Below are positions 1-8,238 of a stretch of 64,000 bases of DNA, piece by piece. Both the position numbers and the translations under genes were made by a program. Origin of the DNA: Streptomyces sp. NBC_01689 (lineage in GTDB: Bacteria; Actinomycetota; Actinomycetes; Streptomycetales; Streptomycetaceae); the NCBI RefSeq assembly GCF_036250675.1, contig NZ_CP109592.1, positions 7,564,001 through 7,628,000 on the forward strand, given 5' to 3'. Under the pieces are notes generated by a model. It was given only the letters and a program-made list of their open reading frames with translations. It made no database searches and was not told the DNA's origin. Position 1 is the first letter of the stretch. Every line of letters starts with the position of its first letter.

Positions 1-332
1 GGACCGATGCCCTCCGGCGACGGGTAGAGGACCACCCCGAAGCCGTGGGCGGAGGCCACCCGTGCCGCGCCGGTGTAGACGCCGGCGAAGAACTCCGTGG
101 TGAGCGCCGGGACCACCAGCAGGACCGTACGGGTGCGTCCGAGCCGGAGGTTGCGGGCGGCCAGGTTCGGGCGGTAGCCGAGCCCCTGGGCGGCGGCCCG
201 GACCCGGTCCGCCGTCGCCTCCGAGACCCGGCCGCGCCACTTCTCGCCCAGCACGAGGGAGACCGCGGCCTGGGAGACCCCAGCGGCCCGGGCGACGTCC
301 CGGCTCGTGGGGCGCGTGCTGGCTCGTGCCAC
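1..332 (-). CDS. LacI-family transcriptional regulator, 5' part only
   Basis: The N-terminal 110 residues of a LacI/GalR repressor; the gene runs off the left edge of the window. The first ~60 residues hold the family helix-turn-helix and hinge (SRDVARAAGVSQAAVS, then VRAAAQGLGYRPNLAARNL), followed by the start of the effector-binding domain (RTRTVLLVVPALTTEFFAGV). The GTG start at 332 is chosen because AAGGAG lies 7-10 nt upstream on the minus strand. It is divergent from the MFS transporter at 453, so it probably controls that gene and itself from the 120 bp between them. The ligand cannot be judged because the binding domain is missing. Confidence 0.85.
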   Translation of the reverse strand, partial: MARASTRPTSRDVARAAGVSQAAVSLVLGEKWRGRVSEATADRVRAAAQGLGYRPNLAARNLRLGRTRTVLLVVPALTTEFFAGVYTGAARVASAHGFGVVLYPSPEGIG

Positions 333-376
333 CGGCGACCTGCTCCTTCGTCTGGACTCTCGGACTGGGCACATGG

Positions 377-405
377 TACGTATGGCGAAGCACGTTATAC
401 GTAAC
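377..405. promoter_or_regulatory. Inverted repeat between lacI-type and MFS genes, candidate operator
   Basis: TACGTAT (377-383) and ATACGTA (397-403) are a perfect 7-bp inverted repeat, and GTTA-TACG-TAAC (394-405) is a second, overlapping one. The AT-rich patch stands out in GC-rich surroundings and sits midway between two divergent starts (332 and 453). That it binds the adjacent LacI-family protein is inference. Confidence 0.4.
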
Positions 406-452
406 ACTGGCGGCGCGGGGTCTCCCGGACGCCCGGCGGAGAAGGCGGGAAC

Positions 453-1712
453 ATGGCCGCGGGATACCTGGAGATCCTCAGGGCGAGGCACGCCGCCCGG
501 CTGCTCGCCGGCACCCTCACCGGACGGCTGCCGAACGCGACCGCCGCCATCGCGGTCGTGCTCTTCATCCGGGCCGAGGGCGGCACGTACGGCCTGGCGG
601 GGGCGCTCGCCGCCGTGTACGGCGTGGCCAACGCCGTGGGACAGCCGCTGCTCGGGCGGCTCGTGGATCTCCACGGGCAGCCGCGCGTCCAGCTGCCCGC
701 CGCGCTGGTCTCGGCCCTCGGCATGGCCGTCTTCGCCCTCTCGGGCACCGACCCGCTGCCCGTCGCCTACGCCGCCATGGTGGTCGCCGGGCTCTTCACC
801 CCGCCCCTGGAGGGCGGCCTGCGCGCCCTGTGGCCGTCCGTGCTGCGCCGCGAGGACCAGGTGCACACCGCGTACGCGATGGACGCCGTGGCCCAAGAGG
901 TCATGTTCACCGTCGGGCCCCTCCTGGTGACGCTCTTCGTGTCCCTCTGGTCCGCACAGGCCGCGCTGCTCATCCTGAACGGCATCGGGGTGCTGGGCGC
1001 CCTCTGGGTGGTCGTCTCGCCGCCCTCGCGCGCGTGGCGCTCGGCACCGCGCGAGGCGCACTGGCTCGGCGCGCTGCGCTCACCGGGTCTGCTGGCCCTG
1101 CTCGGCGCCTTCCTGTTCGTGGGGAGCGCGCTCGGCTCGATCACGGTCGCCGCGGTGTCGTACGCCGACGGCCACGGCGGGGACGCGGTGTACGGCTGGC
1201 TGATGGCGGCCCTGGGTCTCGGCGCGCTCGTCGGCGGCACGGTGTACGGGTCGCGGCCCCGGACGGGCGCGCCCGAGCGGCGACTGCGGGTGCTGGTGGC
1301 CTTCCTGGCGCTGTGTTACCTGCCGCTCCTGCTGATGCCGGGCGCGGCCGCCATGACCGCCCTCGCGGCGCTCGCCGGCGTGTTCCTGGCGCCCTGCATC
1401 GCCTGCGCGTTCATCATCGTGGACCGGCACGCCCCGAAGGGCACCGTCACCGAGGCGTTCTCCTGGCTTGTGACCACGTTCACCGTGGGAGCGTCGGTCG
1501 GGACGGGCCTCGCGGGGCCGGTCGTGGAGTGGGGCGGGACGGTGTGGGGCTTCGCCGTACCGGGCGCCGCGGGAGCCGCCGCACTGGTGGTTCTGCTGGC
1601 CACGGGGCGGGTCCTCGCAGCTACCGGGGACGGTGCGGTAGTTGCGGTCTCATCGGAAAATGATCCAAACCGTGCCGTCGAACCCCGTTTCAGCTCGGGG
1701 GATCGGGCGTAA
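453..1712 (+). CDS. MFS transporter
   Basis: A 419-residue integral membrane protein with about 12 hydrophobic segments in two halves, the usual size and pattern of major facilitator proton-coupled transporters. After TM2 comes GRLVDLHGQPR, a degenerate form of the family GxxxDRxGRR loop. ATG 453 follows GGAGAAGG at a normal distance. The divergent LacI-type gene suggests induction by a small molecule, possibly the transported one. The stop overlaps the predicted pafA -10 hexamer. Substrate is unknown; family assignment is secure, drug export is only a guess. Confidence 0.85.
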   Translation: MAAGYLEILRARHAARLLAGTLTGRLPNATAAIAVVLFIRAEGGTYGLAGALAAVYGVANAVGQPLLGRLVDLHGQPRVQLPAALVSALGMAVFALSGTDPLPVAYAAMVVAGLFTPPLEGGLRALWPSVLRREDQVHTAYAMDAVAQEVMFTVGPLLVTLFVSLWSAQAALLILNGIGVLGALWVVVSPPSRAWRSAPREAHWLGALRSPGLLALLGAFLFVGSALGSITVAAVSYADGHGGDAVYGWLMAALGLGALVGGTVYGSRPRTGAPERRLRVLVAFLALCYLPLLLMPGAAAMTALAALAGVFLAPCIACAFIIVDRHAPKGTVTEAFSWLVTTFTVGASVGTGLAGPVVEWGGTVWGFAVPGAAGAAALVVLLATGRVLAATGDGAVVAVSSENDPNRAVEPRFSSGDRA

Positions 1713-1715
1713 TGT
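1687..1715 (+). promoter_or_regulatory. Predicted pafA promoter, leaderless arrangement
   Basis: GTTTCA (1687-1692), a 17-nt spacer and TAATGT (1710-1715) precede the pafA ATG at 1722 by only 6 nt, and there is no Shine-Dalgarno sequence. Transcription should start at or next to the A of the ATG. The -10 overlaps the stop region of the MFS gene. Confidence 0.5.
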
Positions 1716-1721
1716 TCAGTC

Positions 1722-3083
1722 ATGGACCGCCGCATTTTCGGGCTGGAGAACGAGTACGGCGTCACGTGTACGTTCAGGGGACAGCGGCGCCTGTCTCCCG
1801 ACGAGGTGGCGCGGTACCTCTTCCGCCGTGTCGTGTCATGGGGCCGCAGCAGCAATGTCTTTCTGCGGAACGGTGCCCGCCTCTATCTCGACGTGGGATC
1901 ACATCCGGAATACGCCACACCCGAATGTGACAACGTGACGGAACTCGTCACCCACGACAAAGCCGGCGAGCGCATTCTCGAAGGTCTCCTGGTGGACGCC
2001 GAACGACGCCTGCACGAGGAAGGAATCGCAGGCGACGTCTACCTGTTCAAGAACAACACCGACTCGGCCGGCAACTCGTACGGATGCCACGAGAACTACC
2101 TGGTGGCGCGCCACGGGGAGTTCTCCCGACTCGCGGACATCCTCATTCCCTTCCTGGTCACGCGGCAGCTTCTGTGCGGTGCCGGCAAGGTGCTGCAGAC
2201 CCCGCGTGGCGCCGTGTACTGCGTCAGCCAGCGTGCCGAGCACATCTGGGAGGGCGTCAGCTCCGCGACGACCCGCTCCCGGCCCATCATCAACACCCGC
2301 GACGAGCCGCACGCCGACGCCGAGCGCTACCGCCGGCTGCACGTCATCGTCGGCGACTCGAACATGTCCGAGACGACCATGCTCCTGAAGGTCGGCGCCA
2401 CCGACCTGGTACTGCGCATGATCGAGGCCGGCACGGTGATGCGTGACCTCACCCTGGAGAACCCGATCCGGGCGATCCGCGAGGTGAGCCACGACATCAC
2501 GGGCCGCCGCAAGGTGCGGCTGGCCAGCGGCCGGGAGGCCTCCGCCCTCGAGGTGCAGCGCGAGTACTACGAGAAGGCCGTGGACTTCTGCGAGCGCCGC
2601 GGCGTCCGCACGGGCACCGTCGAACAGGTGCTGGAGCTGTGGGGCCGCACGCTCGACTCGATCGAGGCGGAGGACCTCGACCGGATCGGCACCGAGATCG
2701 ACTGGGTCATGAAGTACAAGCTCATCGAGCGGTACCGGGCCAAGCACAACATGACGATGTCCCACCCGAGGGTCGCTCAGATAGACCTCGCCTACCACGA
2801 CATCCACCGTCGCCGGGGTCTGTACTACCTGCTGGAGAGGAAGGGACAAGCCGCTCGGATCTGCAACGACTTGAAGATCTTCGAGGGCAAGTCCGTGCCG
2901 CCGCAGACCACTCGGGCACGGCTGCGCGGTGACTTCATCCGGCGCGCTCAGGAACAGCGCCGCGACTTCACCGTGGACTGGGTCCACCTCAAGCTCAACG
3001 ACCAGGCACAGCGCACGGTGTTGTGCAAGGACCCGTTCCGATCGGTCGACGACCGGGTGGAGAAGCTGATCGCCGGAATGTGA
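1722..3083 (+). CDS. pafA: Pup--protein ligase PafA
   Basis: ATP-dependent ligase that attaches the C-terminal glutamate of Pup (prokaryotic ubiquitin-like protein) to substrate lysines, marking them for the actinobacterial proteasome. The 453-residue length and N-terminus [18 protein letters not shown] are diagnostic of PafA; the related depupylase Dop starts differently. The glutamine-synthetase-like nucleotide site includes GLENEYG (7-13), and [13 protein letters not shown] (56-68) carries Asp57, the probable counterpart of the catalytic aspartate. The proteasome, Pup and Dop genes are not in the window. Downstream pafB-pafC lie two FKBP genes away. The promoter appears leaderless. Confidence 0.97.
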   Translation: MDRRIFGLENEYGVTCTFRGQRRLSPDEVARYLFRRVVSWGRSSNVFLRNGARLYLDVGSHPEYATPECDNVTELVTHDKAGERILEGLLVDAERRLHEEGIAGDVYLFKNNTDSAGNSYGCHENYLVARHGEFSRLADILIPFLVTRQLLCGAGKVLQTPRGAVYCVSQRAEHIWEGVSSATTRSRPIINTRDEPHADAERYRRLHVIVGDSNMSETTMLLKVGATDLVLRMIEAGTVMRDLTLENPIRAIREVSHDITGRRKVRLASGREASALEVQREYYEKAVDFCERRGVRTGTVEQVLELWGRTLDSIEAEDLDRIGTEIDWVMKYKLIERYRAKHNMTMSHPRVAQIDLAYHDIHRRRGLYYLLERKGQAARICNDLKIFEGKSVPPQTTRARLRGDFIRRAQEQRRDFTVDWVHLKLNDQAQRTVLCKDPFRSVDDRVEKLIAGM

Positions 3084-3119
3084 GCCGGGTGTTCCGCGAG
3101 GGAAGCGGAACGCAACGCG

Positions 3120-3152
3120 GGGCGCCGTACGTTTTCCGTACGGCGCCCTTCT
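3120..3152 (+). terminator. Terminator downstream of pafA
   Basis: Perfect 12-bp stem, GGGCGCCGTACG (3120-3131) and CGTACGGCGCCC (3137-3148), with a 5-nt loop and followed by TTCT. It separates pafA from the FKBP genes, which therefore probably have their own promoter. Confidence 0.8.
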
Positions 3153-3211
3153 CACGTCGTAGAGTTGCGCGCACGCCATCAACCATGATCGATCGATACG
3201 AGGCCCCCACC

Positions 3212-4216
3212 GTGCGCCGACGCTCACTCCTCCTTGCCGTACCCGCAGGACTGGTCACTCTCGCCGGATGCGGTGACGACGACAAGTCGGACAAGGCCAA
3301 GTCCAGCAGCAGCCCCTCGGCTTCGCCCTCCGCCTCGTCGGCGCCGCCGCCGCCGAAGATCGTCGACGGTCCGCTGCCGGCCATCACGGCCGGCACGAAG
3401 TTCGGTGAGAAGCCGACCGTGGCCAAGGGCAGCGGCGACCCGTCGAAGGACCTGGCGGTCAGGACGGCCATCGCGGGCAACGGGGCGACGGTCGCGGAGA
3501 ACGACTACATCCAGGCCAACTACCTCGGCCAGGTGTGGGACACGGCGAAGGTCTTCGACAACTCCTACGACCGCAAGACGTCGCTGGTCATCCAGCTCGC
3601 GCAGGGCAGCATCATCGACGGCTGGCGCTACGGCCTGGTGGGCAAGAAGGCCGGCAGCCGCGTCGAGATGTCCGTCCCGCCGACCTGGGGCTACGGCAAG
3701 CAGGGCAACACGCAGGCGGGCATCAAGGGCACCGACACCCTGGTGTTCGTCGTCGACATCGAGAACACGTTCAACGCGAAGAGCTCCGCCAAGGGCAAGA
3801 ACGTCCCGCAGAGCGACGCGAACCTCCCGAAGGTCGGCACCAACACGGACGGCAAGGCGCCTTCCATCGACGTGCCGAAGACGAAGGCCCCGACGAAGCT
3901 GGTGGCGGACTACGTCATCGAGGGCGACGGCGAGGAGGTCAAGGCGGACAGCAGCGTCCTCGTGCAGTACAAGGGCGTCGTGTGGGACGGCGGCAAGGAG
4001 TTCGACTCCACCTACAGCCGCGGTCAGCTGACCTCGTTCTCGCTCCAGCAGGTCGTCAAGGGCTGGGCCCAGGGCCTGACGGGAAAGAAGGTCGGCAGCC
4101 GCGTCCTCATCGTCATCCCGCCGGCCCTGGGCTACGGCGACAACCCGCCGAGCGGCAGCGGCATCAAGAAGGACTCCACCCTGGTCTTCACGGTGGACAT
4201 CCTCGCGAAGATGTGA
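3212..4216 (+). CDS. Tandem FKBP-type peptidyl-prolyl isomerase lipoprotein
   Basis: Exported lipoprotein of 334 residues with two FKBP folds, probably assisting folding of secreted proteins on the outer membrane face. The signal peptide is RRRSLLLAVPAGLVTLAGC, with Cys20 as the lipidation site, followed by a Ser/Ala/Pro-rich linker. FKBP domain 1 (about 85-190) and domain 2 (about 235-334) both show the VxYxGxxWDxxKxFDxSY and GSRVxxxxPPxxGYG signatures. GTG 3212 is preferred over ATG 3185 because ACGAGG sits 8 nt upstream and it gives a clean twin-basic signal peptide. The next gene is a single-domain cytoplasmic FKBP. Confidence 0.9.
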   Translation: MRRRSLLLAVPAGLVTLAGCGDDDKSDKAKSSSSPSASPSASSAPPPPKIVDGPLPAITAGTKFGEKPTVAKGSGDPSKDLAVRTAIAGNGATVAENDYIQANYLGQVWDTAKVFDNSYDRKTSLVIQLAQGSIIDGWRYGLVGKKAGSRVEMSVPPTWGYGKQGNTQAGIKGTDTLVFVVDIENTFNAKSSAKGKNVPQSDANLPKVGTNTDGKAPSIDVPKTKAPTKLVADYVIEGDGEEVKADSSVLVQYKGVVWDGGKEFDSTYSRGQLTSFSLQQVVKGWAQGLTGKKVGSRVLIVIPPALGYGDNPPSGSGIKKDSTLVFTVDILAKM

Positions 4217-4295
4217 CACCGGCGGGGATGCGAGACTGTCGTCGGTGCCTCAGGGGCGCCACGCGAACCAACGCGAACAAGCAGGAGCGAGAGAC

Positions 4296-4667
4296 GTGAG
4301 CATCGAGAAGCCCGAGATCGACTTCCCGGGCGGCGAGCCCCCGGCGGACCTCGAGATCAAGGACCTCTGGGAGGGCGACGGCGAGGTCGCCAAGGCCGGG
4401 GACTTCGTCAAGGTCCACTATGTGGGCGTGGCCTTCTCCACCGGCGAGGAGTTCGACGCCTCCTGGAACCGCGGCACCCCGCTGGAGTTCCAGCTCGGCG
4501 TCGGCCAGGTCATCAGCGGCTGGGACAAGGGCGTGCAGGGCATGAAGGTCGGCGGCCGCCGCCAGCTGACCATCCCCGCGCACCTCGCCTACGGGGACCG
4601 CGGCGCCGGCGGCCGGATCGCCCCCGGCGAGACGCTGATCTTCGTCTGCGACCTGGTCGCGGTCTGA
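4296..4667 (+). CDS. FKBP-type peptidyl-prolyl cis-trans isomerase, cytoplasmic
   Basis: A 123-residue single-domain FKBP covering the whole fold: VHYVGVAFSTGEEFDASW, VISGWDKGVQGMKVGGRRQLTIPAHLAYGDRG and the closing LIFVCDLVAV. No signal peptide, so it acts in the cytoplasm on prolyl peptide bonds of folding clients. The GTG at 4296 is chosen over the in-frame start at 4245 because AGGAG lies 8 nt before it and the extension has no family similarity. It lies 79 nt after the lipoprotein FKBP and is probably co-transcribed with it. Confidence 0.93.
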   Translation: MSIEKPEIDFPGGEPPADLEIKDLWEGDGEVAKAGDFVKVHYVGVAFSTGEEFDASWNRGTPLEFQLGVGQVISGWDKGVQGMKVGGRRQLTIPAHLAYGDRGAGGRIAPGETLIFVCDLVAV

Positions 4668-4674
4668 CACCCGC

Positions 4675-4696
4675 GCGGGGAGCCACGGTTCCCCGC
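4675..4696 (+). terminator. Hairpin after FKBP gene
   Basis: GCGGGGA (4675-4681) pairs with TCCCCGC (4690-4696) just after the stop at 4667. It is short and has no T-run, so it is a weak terminator candidate. Confidence 0.45.
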
Positions 4697-5055
4697 ACGC
4701 CGGGGACCGGGTGTCCGGGCCCCGGGAGCACCTCCGGGACCGGATGTTCGCACGGCGCCGCCGTCCGGGGCCGGTGACGGGGCTCGTGGAGCCCTCTCCG
4801 CGGTCCGGTGACGGGGCTCACGGAGAGCCGCCGTCCCGGTCCGGTGACCGGTGCCGTGGCCACGGAGTCCACGATTCCGGTCCGATCATCACGGAGATCG
4901 CACCACGGTCCGATCTTCGTACGTCGAGTGATCAGGATTCGACCGGATTCGATCACCTGGGGCCCATGCCTGTACGGGCATGGGCCCTCGGCTTTTGCCA
5001 CGACACTCCGGAGCGGTACGGTCATCGGTCGGAAGCACCATAGGGAAGGGCGTCG
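4697..5055. other. Intergenic region before pafB with internal direct repeats
   Basis: No convincing gene. It contains three near-copies of CCGGTGACGGGGCTC or CCGGTGACCGG between about 4770 and 4850, then a less GC-rich stretch and the terminator at 4960-4996. A pafB promoter should lie between 4997 and 5055; no clear -35/-10 pair is visible. Confidence 0.6.
4960..4996 (+). terminator. Strong intrinsic terminator upstream of pafB
   Basis: Perfect 11-bp stem, GGGCCCATGCC (4960-4970) and GGCATGGGCCC (4977-4987), with a 6-nt loop, followed by TCGGCTTTT. This is one of the few classical T-tract terminators in the window. It isolates the FKBP genes from pafB. Confidence 0.85.
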
Positions 5056-6033
5056 ATGGCCATTGCCAAGGCCGAGCGGCTGATGAACCTGGCGCTGTGT
5101 CTGCTCGGGACACGGCGGCCGCTCAGCAAGCGCGAACTGCGCGATTCCATCGAGGCCTATGTGGAGGCGTTCAGGCCGGGCAGGGGAGCGGCCTCGTCCG
5201 ACGACTCCTTCAACCGGATGTTCGAACGTGACAAGGACGACCTGCGCGAGCTCGGTCTGGTCATCGAGACCGTGGAGAACCTGGACGGCGAGGTCGGCTA
5301 CCTCGCCCGGCGCGACAGCAACCGGCTGCCGGCGATCACCCTCGACGCCGAGGAGGCCGCCGCCCTCGGCCTGGCCGCCAAGGTCTGGCAGCAGGCGCGG
5401 CTCGCCGGCGCGGCCAGCGGCGCGCTGCAGAAACTGCGCGCCGCGGGGCTGCCCGAGGACGTGGACCCTTACGAGGCCCATGGCGCCCTGGAGCCGCACA
5501 TCCCCGTGCACGAGGCGGCCTTCGAACCGCTGATGCTGGCCTGCCGCGACCGCCGCCCGGTCGTCTTCGACTACCGCAAGGCCACCGCCGCGCACCCCGA
5601 GAGCCGGCAGGTGGAGCCCTGGGCCCTGGAGTGCTGGCGCGGGCACTGGTATCTGGCGGGCTGGGACCGCGACCGCGGGGCCGAGCGCGTCTTCCGGCTC
5701 TCCCGGATCACCGGCAAGGTGCGGTCCCGGGCCGGCCGCTACACGGCCGAGGTGCCCGACGTGGTCACCGTGCGCGAGACGGTCGCGGGCTGGGCGGGCG
5801 AGATCGCCGACCGGTCCGCGCGCATCCGGCTCCGCACCGGCTCCGGATACCCGCTGCGGGCCAAGGCCGTCTCCGTCCGGGAACGCGGGGACGGGTGGGA
5901 CGAGTTGGAGATTCCGTACGGGCACGGTCTGGACGCCTGGCTCGTCGAGTTCGGGCCCGACGTCGTCGTCCTGGAACCCGCCGAGCTGCGGGCCGACGTG
6001 GTCGACCGGCTGCGCGCCGTGGCCAAGGGCTGA
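5056..6033 (+). CDS. pafB: WYL-domain transcriptional regulator PafB
   Basis: A 325-residue regulator with an N-terminal winged helix-turn-helix (about 1-75) and a WYL domain (about 160-235) with HWYLAGWDRDRGAERVFRLSRI. In mycobacteria PafB and PafC form one heterodimeric activator of the RecA/LexA-independent DNA-damage response; WYL domains bind nucleic-acid-type ligands. ATG 5056 follows a purine-rich GGGAAGGG. pafC begins 16 nt after the stop, so the pair is co-transcribed and co-produced. Despite the name, linkage to pafA is positional and a direct role in pupylation is not implied. Confidence 0.93.
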   Translation: MAIAKAERLMNLALCLLGTRRPLSKRELRDSIEAYVEAFRPGRGAASSDDSFNRMFERDKDDLRELGLVIETVENLDGEVGYLARRDSNRLPAITLDAEEAAALGLAAKVWQQARLAGAASGALQKLRAAGLPEDVDPYEAHGALEPHIPVHEAAFEPLMLACRDRRPVVFDYRKATAAHPESRQVEPWALECWRGHWYLAGWDRDRGAERVFRLSRITGKVRSRAGRYTAEVPDVVTVRETVAGWAGEIADRSARIRLRTGSGYPLRAKAVSVRERGDGWDELEIPYGHGLDAWLVEFGPDVVVLEPAELRADVVDRLRAVAKG

Positions 6034-6049
6034 GGGGGAACGCAGAAAA

Positions 6050-7072
6050 GTGGCAGGAAAACCGGCCAGGCCCACGAACGCGATCGACCAGACCCGGCGG
6101 ATGCTCTCCCTGGTGACCTATCTGCGCGAGCGTCCCGGGGCGCGCGTCGGCGACGTCGCCCGTGCCTTCGGGATCACCGAGGACGAACTGATCTCCGACC
6201 TCGACGTGCTGCCGCTGTGCGGGACGAGCTTCCGCGGCGGCGACCTGCTCGACATCGACACCGACGGCGACCGCATCTGGTGGCACAACCCGGACGACGT
6301 CGCCGCGCCGCTGCGCATCGCCGCCGACGAGGCCACCGCGCTGCTGGTGGCCGCCCGCGCGGTCTCCACCCTCCCCGGACTGCGGGAGGGCGACCGTCAG
6401 GCGCTGCTGCGGGCCACCGCCAAGGTGGAGGCCGCCTCGGGGGAGGCGGCGGGCGCCAGCTCGCGGCTCTCGGTGACCTTCGAGTCGGAGGGCGGGGTCT
6501 TCGCGGACGTCGACCGGGCGATCTCCGAGCGGCGCCGGCTGTGGATCCGCTACTACTCGCCCTCGCGCGACGAGCTCACCGAACGCGAGATCGACCCGAT
6601 CCGCCTGGTCAGCGTGGGCCACACCTACGTCGAGGCCTGGTGCCGCCGCTCCGAGGCGCGCCGTACCTTCCGGCTCGACCGGGTCGCCGAGATCCGTATC
6701 CTCGACGAGCCGTCCGCGCCGCCGGAGGTCGAGCTGAGGGACCTGTCCGAGGGGCTGGTGCAGCCCGCCGCCGAGGATCCCGAGGTGGTGGTCGAGGTCG
6801 GGCCCGGCGGGCGCTGGGTCGCGGAGTACTACCCCCACGACAGCGCGGATGAACTGCCGGACGGCGGTCTGCGTATCACTCTGCGGACTCCCGACCCCGC
6901 GTCGCTGCGGCGGCTGGCTCTGCGCCTCGGCCGCGACGGCCGGATCGTGTCGCCGCCCGAGCTGGCGGACAGCGCGCGGCAGGCGGCCCGTGAGGCGCTG
7001 GCGGCCTACGACGGGCTCGACGGGGACGGAGCCCGGGACCGACCGCACGACAGGCAGGAGCAGGGGCTTTGA
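6050..7072 (+). CDS. pafC: WYL-domain transcriptional regulator PafC
   Basis: A 340-residue partner of PafB, again with an N-terminal HTH (about 10-80) and a WYL-type domain (about 160-235). The W-Y-L triplet is diverged here: the corresponding strand reads HTYVEAWCRRSEARRTFRLDRV. It should act with PafB as the DNA-damage-response activator. The start is GTG 6050, close behind pafB. Its TGA overlaps the TTG proposed for the next gene, so downstream expression may be coupled. Confidence 0.92.
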   Translation: MAGKPARPTNAIDQTRRMLSLVTYLRERPGARVGDVARAFGITEDELISDLDVLPLCGTSFRGGDLLDIDTDGDRIWWHNPDDVAAPLRIAADEATALLVAARAVSTLPGLREGDRQALLRATAKVEAASGEAAGASSRLSVTFESEGGVFADVDRAISERRRLWIRYYSPSRDELTEREIDPIRLVSVGHTYVEAWCRRSEARRTFRLDRVAEIRILDEPSAPPEVELRDLSEGLVQPAAEDPEVVVEVGPGGRWVAEYYPHDSADELPDGGLRITLRTPDPASLRRLALRLGRDGRIVSPPELADSARQAAREALAAYDGLDGDGARDRPHDRQEQGL

Positions 7073-7446
7073 CCAGGTCGACGATGTCCGGTGGGCCGGA
7101 GAGGGCCGGTGTCACGGAGCGGGCGGGCAGGCCGGAGCGAGCCGGGGCGGGGGCGAAGGCCGCCGCGTCGCCCGGCGCCGCCGAGATGACGGTGGTCGGC
7201 GCGTTCGCCGGGATGCGCCGGGTGGCCGACGTCCTCTTCAAGGCGGGCTGCCCCGACTGCCGGGCGCGACTGGAGCTCCGGGCGAACGCCCTGATGCTGG
7301 CCATCGGCGCCTCCAGCCGGACCACGTTCTACTCCTTCACCTGCACCGAGTGCGGCGCCGCGGTCCGCAAACCCGCGGGCGAGCGGATCGTCGAGCTGCT
7401 GACCGGAGGCGGGGTGCGGACGCTGCGCCTGCACTCGACGCTCTAG
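7069..7446 (+). CDS. Small zinc-ribbon protein of unknown function
   Basis: 125 residues with a disordered Ala/Gly-rich first ~45, then two CxxC knuckles about 28 residues apart (CPDC and CTEC), which look like a four-cysteine zinc ribbon. TTG 7069 overlaps the pafC stop by 4 nt and has CAGGAG about 10 nt upstream; ATG 7084 is an alternative. Its place directly behind pafBC suggests co-expression. I do not recognise the family and infer no function beyond probable zinc binding. Confidence 0.65.
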   Translation: MTRSTMSGGPERAGVTERAGRPERAGAGAKAAASPGAAEMTVVGAFAGMRRVADVLFKAGCPDCRARLELRANALMLAIGASSRTTFYSFTCTECGAAVRKPAGERIVELLTGGGVRTLRLHSTL

Positions 7447-7455
7447 GCTCGCCCC

Positions 7456-7650
7456 ATGTTCTGGCCGATGTGCGCGATCGCTGTGGGTTTCCTCGGAATG
7501 ACCGTTCTCGGCGTGCTCGCCGTCCGGGTCTTCCTGGAGGCGGAACGTCTGGGACGGCAGGTGACGGACTCCGCGCGCCGTATCAACAGGGCGGCCGACG
7601 ACCTAGAGCGGGCGACGGCCGGTGCCGTCCGCTCCGTGGACGGGCTGTGA
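7456..7650 (+). CDS. Small single-pass membrane protein, hypothetical
   Basis: 64 residues: an N-terminal hydrophobic helix (about 4-27) followed by an amphipathic, charged helix (ERLGRQVTDSARRINRAADDLERA) that could form a coiled coil. ATG 7456 is preceded at 6 nt by TAGGCT and has no Shine-Dalgarno sequence, so it may be made from a leaderless mRNA. It lies between pafBC and tatA. Function unknown. Confidence 0.6.
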   Translation: MFWPMCAIAVGFLGMTVLGVLAVRVFLEAERLGRQVTDSARRINRAADDLERATAGAVRSVDGL

Positions 7651-7706
7651 CCCGCCGGGGATCCGGTAAGAGTCGTTCCAGGGTTACGCAATGCGGCATT
7701 CGAGCC

Positions 7707-7736
7707 TGTCAACTTGCCAGTGCGGACAGGTACGCT
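7707..7736 (+). promoter_or_regulatory. Candidate promoter upstream of tatA
   Basis: TGTCAA (7707-7712), an 18-nt spacer and TACGCT (7731-7736) resemble the vegetative consensus and lie in the 256-nt gap before tatA. It would give a long leader of about 165 nt. Low certainty. Confidence 0.3.
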
Positions 7737-7906
7737 TCTGATCGCGGCCCGAAGAACGAGGCGCGGACCGCGACCGGGAGTACGCACAGGGATTGCCTCG
7801 CGTTCACCCCTGAGCGTTACGATCGCTGTCACACGACGATCGGACACATGTCCGACCGATCGGGCAGTACCCCGCCCCTGCAGCCTCGGTGAGAAGGTAA
7901 AGACTT

Positions 7907-8191
7907 ATGTTCGGAAGGCTCGGAGCTCCCGAGATCATTCTCATCCTCGTCGTCATCATCCTGCTGTTCGGCGCGAAGAAGCTTCCGGACATGGCGCGCT
8001 CCCTCGGCAAGTCCGCCCGCATCCTGAAGAGCGAGGCCAAGGCCATGAAGGACGAGGGCAGCAACCCCGCCCCGGCCGGCCCGCCCAGCACCGACGAGCA
8101 GACCCCGGCACCGCGCACCATCCAGGCCGCGCCCGGCGACGTGACCAGCGCCCGTCCGGTCGGTGAGCCCACGGACACGACCAAGCGCTGA
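7907..8191 (+). CDS. tatA: Sec-independent translocase subunit TatA
   Basis: 94 residues: a short N-terminus, one transmembrane helix (about 8-22), the hallmark FG turn (LLFGAKKLPDMARSLG), an amphipathic helix and a disordered acidic/Pro-rich tail. TatA oligomers form the pore through which folded proteins with twin-arginine signals cross the membrane. ATG 7907 has GAAGG 9 nt upstream. tatC follows by 47 nt; no tatB is in the window, as is common in actinobacteria where it lies elsewhere. Confidence 0.96.
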   Translation: MFGRLGAPEIILILVVIILLFGAKKLPDMARSLGKSARILKSEAKAMKDEGSNPAPAGPPSTDEQTPAPRTIQAAPGDVTSARPVGEPTDTTKR

Positions 8192-8238
8192 CGCAGGGCC
8201 GGTGACCTCCGGCCCGCCGCACGAGATGGGAACGTGGG